This document shows, one piece after another, positions 36,565 through 47,849 of a DNA stretch of 64,000 nt. Numbering within the stretch: the first letter of the stretch is position 1; each line of letters opens with the position of its first letter. The translations under genes were made by a program, and so were the position numbers. Origin of the DNA: Muraenolepis orangiensis. Taxonomy: Eukaryota > Chordata > Actinopteri > Gadiformes > Muraenolepididae. The notes beneath the pieces are model-generated. The model ran no database searches and was not told where the DNA came from. It was given only the letters and a program-made list of their open reading frames with translations. The stretch is from assembly GCA_027704905.1 (NCBI GenBank), contig CM051005.1, positions 31,023,005-31,087,004 on the forward strand. Direction: 5' to 3'.

Positions 36565-37640
36565 ATGAACGCTCTTTATTGGTCACTTACATGTACTCAC
36601 TGAGTGAGATTACTTTATCTCCATTTAATCGATCCTAGTATTAGGAGCAGTGGGCAGATATGTGATACCCAGTGCCTGGGGAGCAGTGTAGGGGTCTGGG
36701 GCCTTGCTGCAGTTGTTCAGGAATATAAATACCTGGGAGTTCACCTGGACAACAAACTGGTCTGGGCCAAGAACTCTGAGGCCGTGTACAAGAAGGGCCA
36801 GAGCCCTCTCTACTTCCTGCGGAGGCTCCGGTCCTTCAACGTTTGTAACACAATGCTGAAGATGTTCTACCAGTCGGTGGTAGCCAGTGCCATCTTCTCC
36901 GGTGTGTGTGTTGGGGAAGCAGGTTGAGGTCAGCAGACGCCAACAAGATCAGCAGGATCGTCAGGAAGGCTGGCGCTGTCCTGGGGGTCCAGCTGGACTC
37001 AGGTGCTGACCTCATACAGAAGCACCTTCAGCAACAGATCCACCCAGGTGTACCACAGAACGCCACAGGAAGTCCTTTCTTCCTGTGGCCATCAGACTCT
37101 ATAATTCATCTACCTCGGGTCGTGAGAGGGACAGTGGAGACTCAGTGACCTGAGGTCAACGCACTGTTATTATAATTTTTTGGTCAACACACTGTAAATC
37201 CTTCACTGTAATTTTGCACTGTAAATTCAATTTCACTTTTCACTTTTCACATGTCACTTTTTCAGTATTCATCTGAGTTATTTATTATTATTCTATTACT
37301 GCCAATTTGCACTATACGTATTGTTGTGTATTGTATATACCTACGTAATAATACTGTAAATTGTGCAATTCATCTATCAATACATTTAGATTTCATTTAG
37401 AGTTAATTTAGTTATATTTTGTTTATACTAGTTTAGTTTAGTTTAGTTTGTTGTTATTTAGTTTTTAGGTATTAGTATATTTTGTGTGCATTTATTCCCC
37501 CTGTTTCAACTGTTGCACCTTAATTTCCCTCGGGATTAATAAAGTTATCTTGAATCTTGAAGGCCAACGCCCAGGTGATTCAGGGACTTGAACCGGCGAC
37601 CTTCCATTTCCCAAGCAAAGTTCCAACAGACTGAGCCAAC
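36565..37640 (-). mobile_element. tRNA-like SINE split by a LINE fragment
   Basis: The left part 36565-36711 (CTCTTTATTGGTCAC, CCTAGTATTAGGAGCAGTGG, GGGGCCTTGCT) and the right part 37554-37640 (GGGACTTGAACCGGCGACCT) are the two halves of the SINE seen whole at 23205-23440. Between them lies a plus-strand LINE tail. Confidence 0.72.
36712..37553 (+). pseudogene. 5'-truncated LINE family E
   Basis: Reads YLGVHLDNKLVWAKNSEAVY, LYFLRRLRSFNVC and MLKMFYQSVVASAIF, the C-terminal region of a CR1/L2-like reverse transcriptase. A frameshift lies near 36920. The 3' UTR ends CCTCGGGATTAATAAAGTTA then TCTTGAATCTTGAA. A short antisense copy of the same tail is at about 44558-44592. Confidence 0.85.
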
Positions 37641-37724
37641 CCAAAGGTTCAATGGTAACTTTATTAACATACAGACCAGGACAACAGCACAACAACAGTC
37701 TGGGACATGACATTGGCTTAGGGT
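37641..37724. other. Unassigned short gap
   Basis: Nothing recognised. Confidence 0.5.
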
Positions 37725-38689
<965 letters not shown>

Positions 38690-40905
38690 GTCAAGTCAAG
38701 TCAAGTCAAGTTTATTGTCACTTCACAGTTTACACAAGTATAAAGCAGTGACGTGAATATCTTATGTGCAAAACCCGATGACAGACAGCAGTTATAAAAA
38801 TAAGATAAAATTGATAAAAATTGAATAAAAATAGAATAAAGTTAAAAAATAAAAATGCAATTTATAAAATGCTAAATATCGGCACAGAAAAGAGCAATAT
38901 GTATATATAAATCAATGTAATACAATATACATTGTTATATGCTATACGCCCTTGTTCAGCAGTCTGATGGCCTGACTGTGGAAGCTATCTCTAAGCCTAT
39001 TTGTACGGCACTTGATACTGCGGTATCGCCTGCCTGACGGTAACAGTGAGTACAGTTCGTGGCTGGGGTGGGCAATGTCTTTATGATGCGTTTGGCCTTG
39101 GCCACGCACCGCTGATTGTATCTATCCAGGAGGGAGGGGAGCTCACCTCCAACCGTATACTGGGCCGTCCGCACCACCCTTTGAAGCGCTCTGCGCTCGA
39201 GTGCGGTGCAGTTCCCATACCAGGCGGTGATACACCCTGTAAGAACACTCTCGATGGTGCCGTTATAGAATGTTCTGCAAAGACTCTTGCCAACTGGTCT
39301 GCGCATGCTCTGAGGATGCAGCCCGGGGCCTGCCGCCTTACGGATGTTCAGCCGCTTGAAGGTGCGGCGCACATCCGCCTCCGAGATGCTCAGCAGGCTG
39401 GTCTCCTTAGGCGGCGCTGGCTTCGGCGGGCTGCCGTTTACGTCGAACCGAGCAAAAAAAGTATTTAGCTCTCCTGTGAGGGAGGTAGAGGAGTTCTCTA
39501 CACAACTGGTTCTCCCTCTGAAGTTCGTTATCGTCTGCAGCCCCTGCCACATACCCCTCGCATCGTGGCTCTTGAATTTATCTTCCACTCTGTCCTTATA
39601 CTCCCGCTTGGCAGTGACGATGGTCTTACGGAGGTCGTAACGGGCTCTTGTATATTCCTCCGTATTCCCGGAGCCAAAGGCGGCGTTACGCGCGTGTAGG
39701 GCAGCGCGAACATCGCCGTTAATCCACGGTTTCTGGTTGGGATATATCCGAACCGACTTGGTCGGAACAACGTCATCTATGCACTTCTTGATGAACCCGG
39801 TGACCGACGTCGTGTACTCGTTGATGTTATTGTCCGAGGCAACGCGGAACATGTGCCAGTCAGCGCGCTCAAAACAATCCTGCAGCATAGAGTCCGATTG
39901 GTCCGACCAGCATTGGACCTCCCTCACAGCGATCGGTTGTTGCTTCAGTCTCTGCCTATAGGCGGGGAGCAGCTGGATAAAGCGGTGGTCTGATTTGCCG
40001 AACGGTGGGCGGAGGAGGGCCTTGTAGCCATCACGGAAGGGGTGTAGCAGTGGTCGAGGATCCGCTCGCCCCGTGTGTTGCTCGTTATGTGTTGGTAGAA
40101 CTTTGGGAGAACCTTCTTCAGGTTCGCCTTGTTGAAGTCCCCCGCCACGATGAGAGCAGCCTCGGGGTGTGCCGACTCCTGTTCACTGATAGCCCGTACA
40201 GTTCCTTCAGCGCTGTGTCCGTGTTGGCTTGTGGGGGAATGTAAACAGCGGTCACCGTTACCGCTGTAAACTCCCGAGGTAGCCAGTGTGGACGGCACAT
40301 AAGCATCAGGTACTCCAGGTCCGGGGAACAGAAAGACTTGAGGGGATGTACATGACTTTGGTTGCACCAAGATTTATTTATCATGAGACATACCCGCGAT
40401 CTTTACCCGAGAGAGCCTTTGTTCTGTCCGCCCGGTGGACGGAAAATCCCGTCGGCTCGATAGCTGCGTCGGTAACCCCCTCCGACATCCATGTCTCCGT
40501 AAGGCAGATGATACAATTGTCCTTAGTTTCCCGGTGGAATTGAATACGAGCCTGTAGCTTGCTTAACTTATTGTTCAGAGACTGTACATTAGCCAGTAGA
40601 ATGGTGGGTAGTGGGGGGCGATCGGATCGACATCTCAGCCTGACTAGCCCGCCGGCACGCTTCCCTCGCTTCTTCCGGTGACGCTTGCGTGTGACTTTGA
40701 GCGGGACGTCCGATTCGAAAGAATGAAAAAACTCCGGTAGGCGGCGAGCGACTGTCGATCTGATCACCAGAAGTGTGGAAAAGTTATAAGTGAACGTGCT
40801 GCTAACTTCCTGAACTAAAATAGTTGCGATAAAAAGAATAAATAACAAAAAACTGCGTCGTTGTGCGGGAGCTCGCGACACGGCAGCCATCTCGTACGGC
40901 GCCAT
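38690..40905 (-). pseudogene. LINE family A, copy 2, RT core deleted
   Basis: The 3' end carries the same (GTCAA)n tail as copy 1. On the minus strand the coding region begins MAPYEMAAVSRAPAQRRSFL (40905). It continues into an apurinic-endonuclease-like domain: TILLANVQSLNNKL, ICLTETWMSEGVTDAAIEP, VTAVYIPPQANTDTAL and LIVAGDFNKANLKKVL. It then reads SVRIYPNQKPWINGDVRAAL and SISEADVRRTFKRLNIRKAA (to about 39330). There it jumps to CRTFYNGTIESVLTGCITAW, so the whole FADD region of the RT is missing. Frameshifts occur near 40380 and 39940. Non-autonomous as it stands. Confidence 0.92.
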
Positions 40906-41298
40906 ACTCCAGTTGATTCGATTTTTGTGGCACCATAACCACTAAATGTTCATGTTTTCATGGCGGTTGTCATTCTGCCCTGATAGCAAAGGGAAGGAGC
41001 TTTTCACAGACTTCATCACCGTCTGATTGGTTTGGTTTCCTGTTTATTCGGCCAGTCCAAATAGCCGATGTATTGGTTTCTGTTGGGCCCTTGTGTGGAC
41101 TCGTTGCTATGGTCACCCCCTCTTAGCCACACAGATTTTGGCTCCCATGTCACTTGTTTTTATGAGACCTCTGGAGAGACGACATTAATTCAAGACCTTA
41201 CGTTACACGGTCAAACTGCTTTAGAGGGGCATTAATACTGACCTGTGAGTTCACAGACACGGGGGGGGGATCTCAGTTTGATGTCATTATACAGAGCT
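40906..41298. other. Unassigned sequence
   Basis: Possibly the LINE 5' UTR border, then nothing recognised. Confidence 0.4.
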
Positions 41299-41331
41299 GT
41301 ATCCTTTAGTGCATTCTGCACTAAAGGATAC
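41299..41331. repeat. Perfect 15-bp hairpin
   Basis: Arms GTATCCTTTAGTGCA and TGCACTAAAGGATAC with a 3-nt loop. Confidence 0.9.
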
Positions 41332-42299
41332 TTGCACTAAATGTCAAATTCATGTTCTGTTGATTGGGTTTTTGTGAATATATTAATACTTACTTTTGTA
41401 CCTTATTGTATATGTATATTTATATGTATATTGATATGTATATTGATATGTATATTGCACACTGTGGGACTGTGAGAAACGGTGTTTTGGATTTCTGTAT
41501 GTATAACACATGTGGAAATTTGACAATAAATTACTTTGACTTTGACTTTGACTTTTGTCTTCTCTCTCAATTTCTCCACACAATCCACATTAGCTAGCCA
41601 GCTGACCGTGAAATCCACGCAGCAACTATTGAGGATGGTGGTAATACGATAGTGAGATAGTGAGACACAATGATAAGACTAGATACTGAATTAACTAATC
41701 TTGATTCATGGTTAAATAATCCATCATAAAGTGTAACCAAATAATTTAAAGAGCAGTGACATCATCACAGTAAACAGTACGCTTAGAAATGTGACATTAA
41801 AATGGTTTAAAAACACACAATCTATATCCTCAAGGATTGGTTTGTGCTATTTGCTTGATTTTTTAAATCACAATTCAAACACAATTCAAAGCATCAAGTT
41901 TATGTAATTGTTGAGCTACTTGTAATGCATTCATATTATTTGGGTTGAAAAACAACCAAGCTGGTGTTTTTAGAATACCAGTAATAGCAAAGTGAACACT
42001 GACGATAGAGAAAGAGGCATAGATATTTATTGTCCCTTATTATAGTGATCAATCTGTTTTTGTAAAACCCATTAAATTAATGATTATTCCTACTTACTAG
42101 ATAAGAAACAGATTTATGTACAACCAGGAACATATCTAATTAAAACCACGAGAGCACATTCTCTCTCTCTCTCTCTCTCTCGGTACGGTCTATGGAAGAG
42201 TTTATTATTGTTGTAATTGTTCCATTAATTAGCCGCTCTTTTACTGAGTCATTAAATCAGCCAGACATTTTTTCTGCTCCTCTTCCCTCTCTTCTCTCT
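41332..42299. other. Unassigned sequence with short tandem repeats
   Basis: A 12-bp repeat (ATATGTATATTG) at 41409-41458, a (TTTGAC)n tract near 41535-41556 that could be a retroelement tail, and (CT)n at 42161-42181. Confidence 0.5.
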
Positions 42300-42640
42300 T
42301 CCCTAAAATCCATTCATCCATCCATCGTCTACCGCTTATCCACGTCGGGTCGCGGAGGTAGAAGCTCCAGCAAGAGACTTGAGTCTCAAACTTCCCTCTC
42401 CCTGGCTCTGACTGGGGGATCTCGAGGCCTTCCCAGGCCAGCATGGAGATTTAATAACTTCACCTGTACCCTGGTCTACCCCATGGTCTTCTCCCAGCTG
42501 GACGTGCCTTGAAAACCTCATTTGGGAGGCGACCAGGAAGCATCCTCGCTAGATGCCCGAACCACCTAAACTGGCTCCTTCCAAACTGACCGTGAGATCG
42601 AGAGCTTTGCTTTCTGGCTACGCTCTCTTTTGGTCACAAC
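42300..42640. mobile_element. Unclassified interspersed repeat
   Basis: Text such as CATCCATCCATCGTCTACCG and CTCGAGGCCTTCCCAGGCCA is typical of a fish LINE/RTE-like repeat, recognised by memory only; no coding domain is readable. Confidence 0.4.
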
Positions 42641-42996
42641 AGTGAGGTAAAGGCCTCTGACTTCCTCCGGGCAGGGTAACATCGCATCTTCTTATCCATT
42701 GAAGTCTTTAAACCATTCTTGGTCTGGCCCCTCCCCTGAGACCAATCTGCCATGGGAGACCCTACCAGGAGCACTAGGCTACAGACAACACAGCTCTCAG
42801 GTTCACAGGGACACCCAAACCTCTCCACCACCATAAGGTGATGGTTCCTGGAGAGAAAGGTATAATAATAATGTGCTTTATGTTTGGGTACGGCAGTTCT
42901 CACACCTGATACCAACCGTACTCTGTACGGAGTACTGGAGTGTTCACATGACTTAAAGGGACTGTACTTTACTTAACTACCTTTAATAATCTTAGT

Positions 42997-43051
42997 AGAC
43001 TTAAGATCCAATGGACATGTGTCGTCGTGGGTTCGATCCCTAGTCCTGGTA
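42997..43051 (+). pseudogene. tRNA-Leu-like 3' half
   Basis: GACTTAAGATCCAATGGACA to AGTCCTGGTA. The 5' half is missing or unrecognisable. Confidence 0.75.
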
Positions 43052-43373
43052 GACCTTTAGCATGTCTTCCATTGTAATGTAAAGGTGTAAAGGTTTAGGA
43101 AGAAATATAGAAGCGACGGCTATAGGTATGTCCCCAAACAACCCTCAATTACCCTATTTTATTTAGATTATGTTTGTTATTTATTTATTAGGTTTGTGCA
43201 AATTGAAGGCCATTGAATAATGGCCAAAGAAAAAAAAACTAAAACAATTCAAAGTTTCAAACATCTCATATCCCTTCTCTTCAACACGTTGACATATCTC
43301 TTAAATTCAGCAAAGCAAATGTTTCAGTGCAGCAGTCATTATGATTGATTCATATCATATTCATATAAGTGAC

Positions 43374-43448
43374 GTGCATGGTCAAGTGGTATGAGTCATT
43401 GGACTTAGAATTCAATGGAATTCAGGTGGGTTTTAACCCCACCTGGTA
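43374..43448 (+). pseudogene. Degenerate tRNA-Leu-like unit
   Basis: GGTCAAGTGG and GGACTTAGAATTCAATGG are recognisable. The anticodon loop is changed and the variable arm is shortened. Confidence 0.65.
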
Positions 43449-43554
43449 GCTATTTAGCATATGGTTCAAGGTCCAACGGTTCAAGCCATTTGTCTAAAAT
43501 TAATTGCAATGCGTAATTAATGCATGTAATGCATGTAATTACTGCATCCGGGTG

Positions 43555-43759
43555 GAGCATGGGCCCCACCTGGTGGAGCAGGCCCCCTGGGAGCATGGGC
43601 CCCACCTGGTGGAGCATGGGCCCCACCTGGTGGAGCATGGGCCCCACCTGGTGGAGCATGGGCCCCACCTGGTGGAGCATGGGCCCCACCTGGTGGAGCA
43701 TGGGCCCCACCTGGTGGAGCATGGGCCCCACCTGGTGGAGCATGGGCCCCACCTGGTGG
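43555..43759. repeat. 21-bp minisatellite, about nine copies
   Basis: Unit GAGCATGGGCCCCACCTGGTG, contains the palindrome CCACCTGGTGG at each unit junction. It sits between tRNA-Leu units and may derive from the CCCACCTGGTA end of the unit at 43448. Confidence 0.96.
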
Positions 43760-44262
43760 CAACATTTGCAAGCTACAGTAGCAGAGTATGATCCTCAGGT
43801 CAAGTTAGTTTATACAGAGATATTGCTGAAATTTCATTCTTTGGCAATTTGGCAATAAAAATCTCTACCTGGTGGCAATAATAAAGATGAGAAGCACCAA
43901 ACCTTAACATCCTCAGGTCAAGACCTTTCATTTTGATGGGGTTTGAAGCTAATTCTACCTACAGTTCCAGAGATATGGCCAAACAAGTTATTATTTCAGA
44001 TGTGAAGCGCCCCTGGTGGCCAAATTTGAAAGCATCCAATAGCTGAAATTGATCCAGTTCTTACCCTCAATGATATCTACACATGTGCCAAACAATAAAT
44101 CTTGATATGTTATAATGTTTGAGTTATTGCGTTAACACAAAGGATCTGCGGCAACGGCCGATGCTGTGGCCGCGGTCGCGTGATTCCATAATATCCCAAA
44201 AACTCTGTTTCGGGGAAATATAACGACTTGACTCCATTCTAGGAACACTTTTAAAAAATAGG

Positions 44263-44355
44263 ACCAGGATGACCTAGTGGTTAAGGCGTTGGTCTTAAGA
44301 TCACATGGAACCCATGAGGGCATGTGTCCTCATGGGTTCAAACCCCACACCAGGC
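44263..44355 (+). pseudogene. tRNA-Leu(UAA)-like, expanded variable region
   Basis: ACCAGGATGACCTAGTGGTT and GGTCTTAAGATC, then a TGGAACCCATGAGGGCATGT insertion in the variable arm, and CATGGGTTCAAACCCCACAC. The acceptor stem is imperfect. Confidence 0.75.
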
Positions 44356-44712
44356 AGACATTTAGCATATCATCCATCTGGTGGCAAAATTTGGAACCTG
44401 AGAGCTAAACTTGAGGTCAATCGTTTCCAGAAACTCCCCCTAGTGTAAATGTTAGAATAAAAAGATGTATTGGGTTCTTGGGCCATAAATCGGTATCACA
44501 AATATTATATATCTAAAATAATAACAAGCATTCCAAATACGTTCAAACACTTCAGATTCAGATTACTTTATTAATCCCGAGGGAAATTAAGGTCATTCAA
44601 GTCATTTAGATAAGTAGCGAGACATGTGCTTCGATTCAACACAAATGTATTTTTCCTGCAGTCTTTCTGATATCAACTACTGCTAAACTAGTGCTAAAGT
44701 AGTGCAAGGGAT

Positions 44713-44757
44713 GGCCAGGTTGGCCGAGTGGTTAAGGCGTTGGACTTAAGATCCAAT
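44713..44757 (+). pseudogene. tRNA-Leu(UAA)-like 5' half
   Basis: GGCCGAGTGGTTAAGGCGTT and GGACTTAAGATCCAA, then homology stops, so the T arm is missing. Confidence 0.8.
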
Positions 44758-45631
44758 ACAAACAAACAAGACACAATGCTAGGAAGAAATATAGAATTTA
44801 TGGCCATACAAATACAAGATGTAAAGTATAACCCTTGCTCATATACAATAGGTGTGTGTGCTCACCACACACAATAATTGGAATGTTAGAATCAATTCCT
44901 TCAAGTATATCATGGCAATGATAATGTGCTAATTAACGTGGAAGGGGAGCAGTAAACTGTAATCACATACATGTCACCAACTAGTGTTGTGACACACTCC
45001 CTTCCATCCACTTGTGTTGTGCAGTGTTCCTGATATTGTGAAAATCAGACGAATAGGAGATACAGAGCTGTATCCCTCAGCTCAGAGATACAGCTGAAAA
45101 TGTGATTTTCAAACTTAAAAATGCCCCTCTAAATGTTAGAATCAAATATGTGCCAAAATCGATAGGGTTCATACTGTAAGGTGCTGAACGTTCATCTGGA
45201 CATTATTCTGCGTTAATTTGACTAAAGAGTCCAGAATACAGTTTCATTTAAAAAATAAAGCTCCATCTGGTGGCAACATCTAGAACCTTAAGAAGTTCAG
45301 TCCGGTCATTTGGTTCCAGAAATACAACTGAAAATGTTATTTTCACGTTTTCAAACGCCCCCCCCAGTCGAAATGTTAGATTAAAAAAAATTCAAAATCG
45401 ATAGGGTTCTTCCTCCTTAGGTCATTAATGGGTATCCCAAATATCAGAATCAAATAGTAAATGTTGTTTGAGTAGCGCGTCCCCACTCCTGGTTCTCACT
45501 TAGCTCAGCTTCAAATGTGTTACACATCCCAAAGGGGAGGGTTACAATAAAAAGGGTTTCAGTGCTGCAGTCATTTTGATTTAATTAAAATTGTTGTTAT
45601 ATTAATATATATGTAATTATTGTTAGGGCTC

Positions 45632-45705
45632 ACCAGGATGGCCGAGGGGTTAAGGCGTTGGACTTAAGATCCAATGGAGTTGTGGGTTCGTACCCCACTC
45701 CTGGT
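45632..45705 (+). pseudogene. tRNA-Leu(UAA)-like lacking variable arm
   Basis: Acceptor, D, anticodon (TAA) and T arms (GTGGGTTCGTACCCCAC) are readable and the ends pair as in the intact copy. The long class II variable arm is deleted (74 nt instead of 83). Confidence 0.8.
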
Positions 45706-45994
45706 AGACAAAGCAAATGTGCCTTGTCACACGGTGGAAAAAAGACTCAAAGAATAAACAATGCTTATGCCATCGAGGCAAACGGCTTGGGTATATTCCC
45801 CATCATCCCCAATCCTCCATTTTATTCTTGTAAAGACTCACTCATGTACAACCCTATATAGCCGTTCAAACAAGTTCAAAGTTGGTTCAAAGTTCAAGCA
45901 TTACAAATACCTTCACCTCAAGACATTGAGATATCTTTTCAATTCAGCAAAATACAGTTTTAAGTGCTTAAAAATGTTTTTAATATTTTAAGCA

Positions 45995-46953
45995 ACCAGG
46001 ACGGCGGAGTTAAGTCCAACAAGTTAAGGTGGTGGACTTATGTCTTTGTGAGTTCCAACCCCGTTCTTGCTACTCAGTTAGCACAGCTTCAAATGTCTTC
46101 AAGATGTTTTGGTAAATTAGCTTAAATTCAACACAACTCGATTTGGGTTGCAGTCTTTTTGATTTAATGGCTATGGCCGGGTCATTAAGGCATTGGACTT
46201 CAGATCCAATGAACATGTGTCCTTTTGGGTTCAAGTCCCACTCCTGTTCCAGCGTATCTATAGTTGTGCTTTAATTCCCCAGTTGGTACCAAACCAAAAA
46301 CGAATCTGTGCCTGAAGTTCTAGGAAAAGGTGAATTATCAATGCTCCAAAAAATATAAATTGAAAACATATAATGTCTTTTCTACCACTACAGCCTTTAA
46401 AACAAGATTAAATACCTTCACCTTGAGACATTTAGGCAGGGCATCTTCCCTCCTGGTAGACAGCATGTTGTCCTATGATATGAAAATTCCCTACACCAGG
46501 AATAAACTGGCGGACAACAATAAAGCTAAAAGTAATAGAATAACTGGACGAGTGTTACGTTATCTTTCTTAAGAGTTTCCTTAAACCTCCACCAACTTTC
46601 TGCCAGTTTAGACTTCAAATGTAAGAAATACTTAACTAAATGACAATTTAAGCAATTGATCTTGTTCTCATTCATATTTGTATACAATTGTCAAAAAAAT
46701 GCAAATATGGTCATACATAAAAGTGTGATACATTCTCTACCACCGTAGCCTTTCAAATAAGTTGCAAGTTTCAAACATCACAAATGTATTTTTCTCAAGA
46801 CATTCAAATGATTCAGCAAAAGTATCAGCACTGCACTGGTTTTGATTTTAATTGATTAGTTAAATCCTTCAGTTACCAGGAGGAGTGGTTAAGGCATTGA
46901 ACTTAAAATCCAATGGACATGTGTCCTCATGGGCTCCAACCCCACCCTCGGTT
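45995..46953 (+). pseudogene. Three degenerate tRNA-Leu-like units
   Basis: Units at 45995-46073, 46169-46247 (anticodon region GGACTTCAGATCC) and 46875-46953 (GAACTTAAAATCC). Each keeps pieces of the D, anticodon and T regions with mutations in the stems. Confidence 0.7.
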
Positions 46954-47040
46954 GATGTTTGGCGAATCTTCCAAGGCTTCTTTAGGTAAATCATAGATAT
47001 TTTAGTGTTACTCATTTTAATCTAACATGGCAGTCAAACA

Positions 47041-47101
47041 AACTGAGATGGCTGAGTCATTAAGGTGCCAGGCTTATTTGGCCTGGGTCATCCTCCTGGT
47101 A
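47041..47101 (+). pseudogene. tRNA-Leu-like with central deletion
   Basis: GATGGCTGAGTCATTAAGG at the start and TCCTCCTGGTA at the end; the anticodon stem and variable arm are disrupted. Confidence 0.6.
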
Positions 47102-47231
47102 GCCATTAGTCATATCGTCCAGTGGGCTATAATTCACCCAAAAGGTTCACGTTTATGTATCGCTTCAATTCAGTCATTTAGCATATTACATAAAATCAGT
47201 AATGTTGATGTAATTTATGATCATATCACCA

Positions 47232-47314
47232 ACCAGGATGGCTGAGTGGTTAAGGCGTTGGACTTAAGATCCAATGGACATGTGTCCTCGTGGGTTCAAA
47301 CCCCACTCCTGGTA
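47232..47314 (+). tRNA. tRNA-Leu(UAA), intact cloverleaf
   Basis: 83 nt. The acceptor stem ACCAGGA pairs fully with TCCTGGT, with discriminator A. The D arm is GCTGAGTGGTTAAGGC. The anticodon stem TTGGA/TCCAA is perfect, with loop CTTAAGA (anticodon TAA). The class II variable arm GGACA-TG-TGTCC is present. The T arm GTGGG/CCCAC has loop TTCAAAC. A box (TGGCTGAGTGG) and B box (GGTTCAAACC) fit internal RNA polymerase III promoters, and a TTTT lies about 20 nt downstream. It would read UUA leucine codons. The B box carries A where CG-containing GGTTCGA is more usual. It could be a functional gene or a well-preserved copy of the surrounding repeat. Confidence 0.82.
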
Positions 47315-47520
47315 GAACTGCAGCTCTATATTCACTTTTGGGATCCCTTGTCTTTCCAATGAAAAAGACACCAAGAATAAACTAGTGGATGTGATTTAAG
47401 CAACAAGCTGCTATGCTAAACCGTTCAGCTACCAGCTGAAACGGAGGATTTACTGAGACATGCCATTGAAACAAGCTACAACTTTCCAATAACGCAACAT
47501 ATACACAAATTGTGATGGTA

Positions 47521-47580
47521 AAGCTGTTCTCAAGATCCAATGGACATGTGTCTTTGTGAGTTCCAACCACATTCCTGAAG
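47521..47580 (+). pseudogene. tRNA-Leu-like 3' half
   Basis: TCAAGATCCAATGGACATGT and TGAGTTCCAACCACATTCCT; no 5' half. Confidence 0.65.
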
Positions 47581-47849
47581 GACATTATGCATGTGTACAC
47601 ATTTCAAAAGAAATGAACAATGCACCTAGAATAAACAAATGCACATCTTTCTAGTAACAATTAATGCCCAAATATCTTTCTGTTAAATAAGTTATTATTA
47701 ACAACTGCTGACCATAGCACAGAGTGACAGAATGACGGTCTTCATAATGGCAGAGTGCTGCTTCTTGAGGACTTACCTGTCAATGATGCCACACATGTCA
47801 ACATACAGGTGGCTGTAGTCTCCAAGAAGCCTCTGCTGCACCATCAGAT

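Larger units (their letters stand above)
43760..45560. repeat. Dispersed CTGGTGGCAA-containing repeat block
   Basis: Recurrent text ACCTGGTGGCAACATTT, CATCTGGTGGCAAAATTTGG and CCATCTGGTGGCAACATC, followed by GAACCT...GGTCA...TTCCAGAAA at about 43751, 44005, 44373 and 45261. Internal relatives include AAATGTTAGA and ATCGATAGGGTTC. Confidence 0.65.
42997..47580 (+). repeat. Array of eleven tRNA-Leu(UAA)-like units
   Basis: Plus-strand tRNA-Leu-like blocks lie at about 42997, 43374, 44263, 44713, 45632, 45995, 46169, 46875, 47041, 47232 and 47521. All are in the same orientation. Spacers share related text (TCAAAGTTTCAAACATC, GACAT-AAAT-ATTCAGCAAA, CAGTCATT-TGATT), so the flanks were copied too. 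One unit keeps a full cloverleaf; the rest are truncated or mutated. Confidence 0.85.

Noticed and set aside
43450..43791. Repetitive GPMLHQV and HGPHLVE frames
   Set aside because: 21-bp minisatellite read on both strands.
42997..47580. CRISPR-like array of regularly spaced repeats
   Set aside because: The repeats are tRNA-Leu-like, irregularly spaced and diverged, in a vertebrate genome; no cas gene is present.
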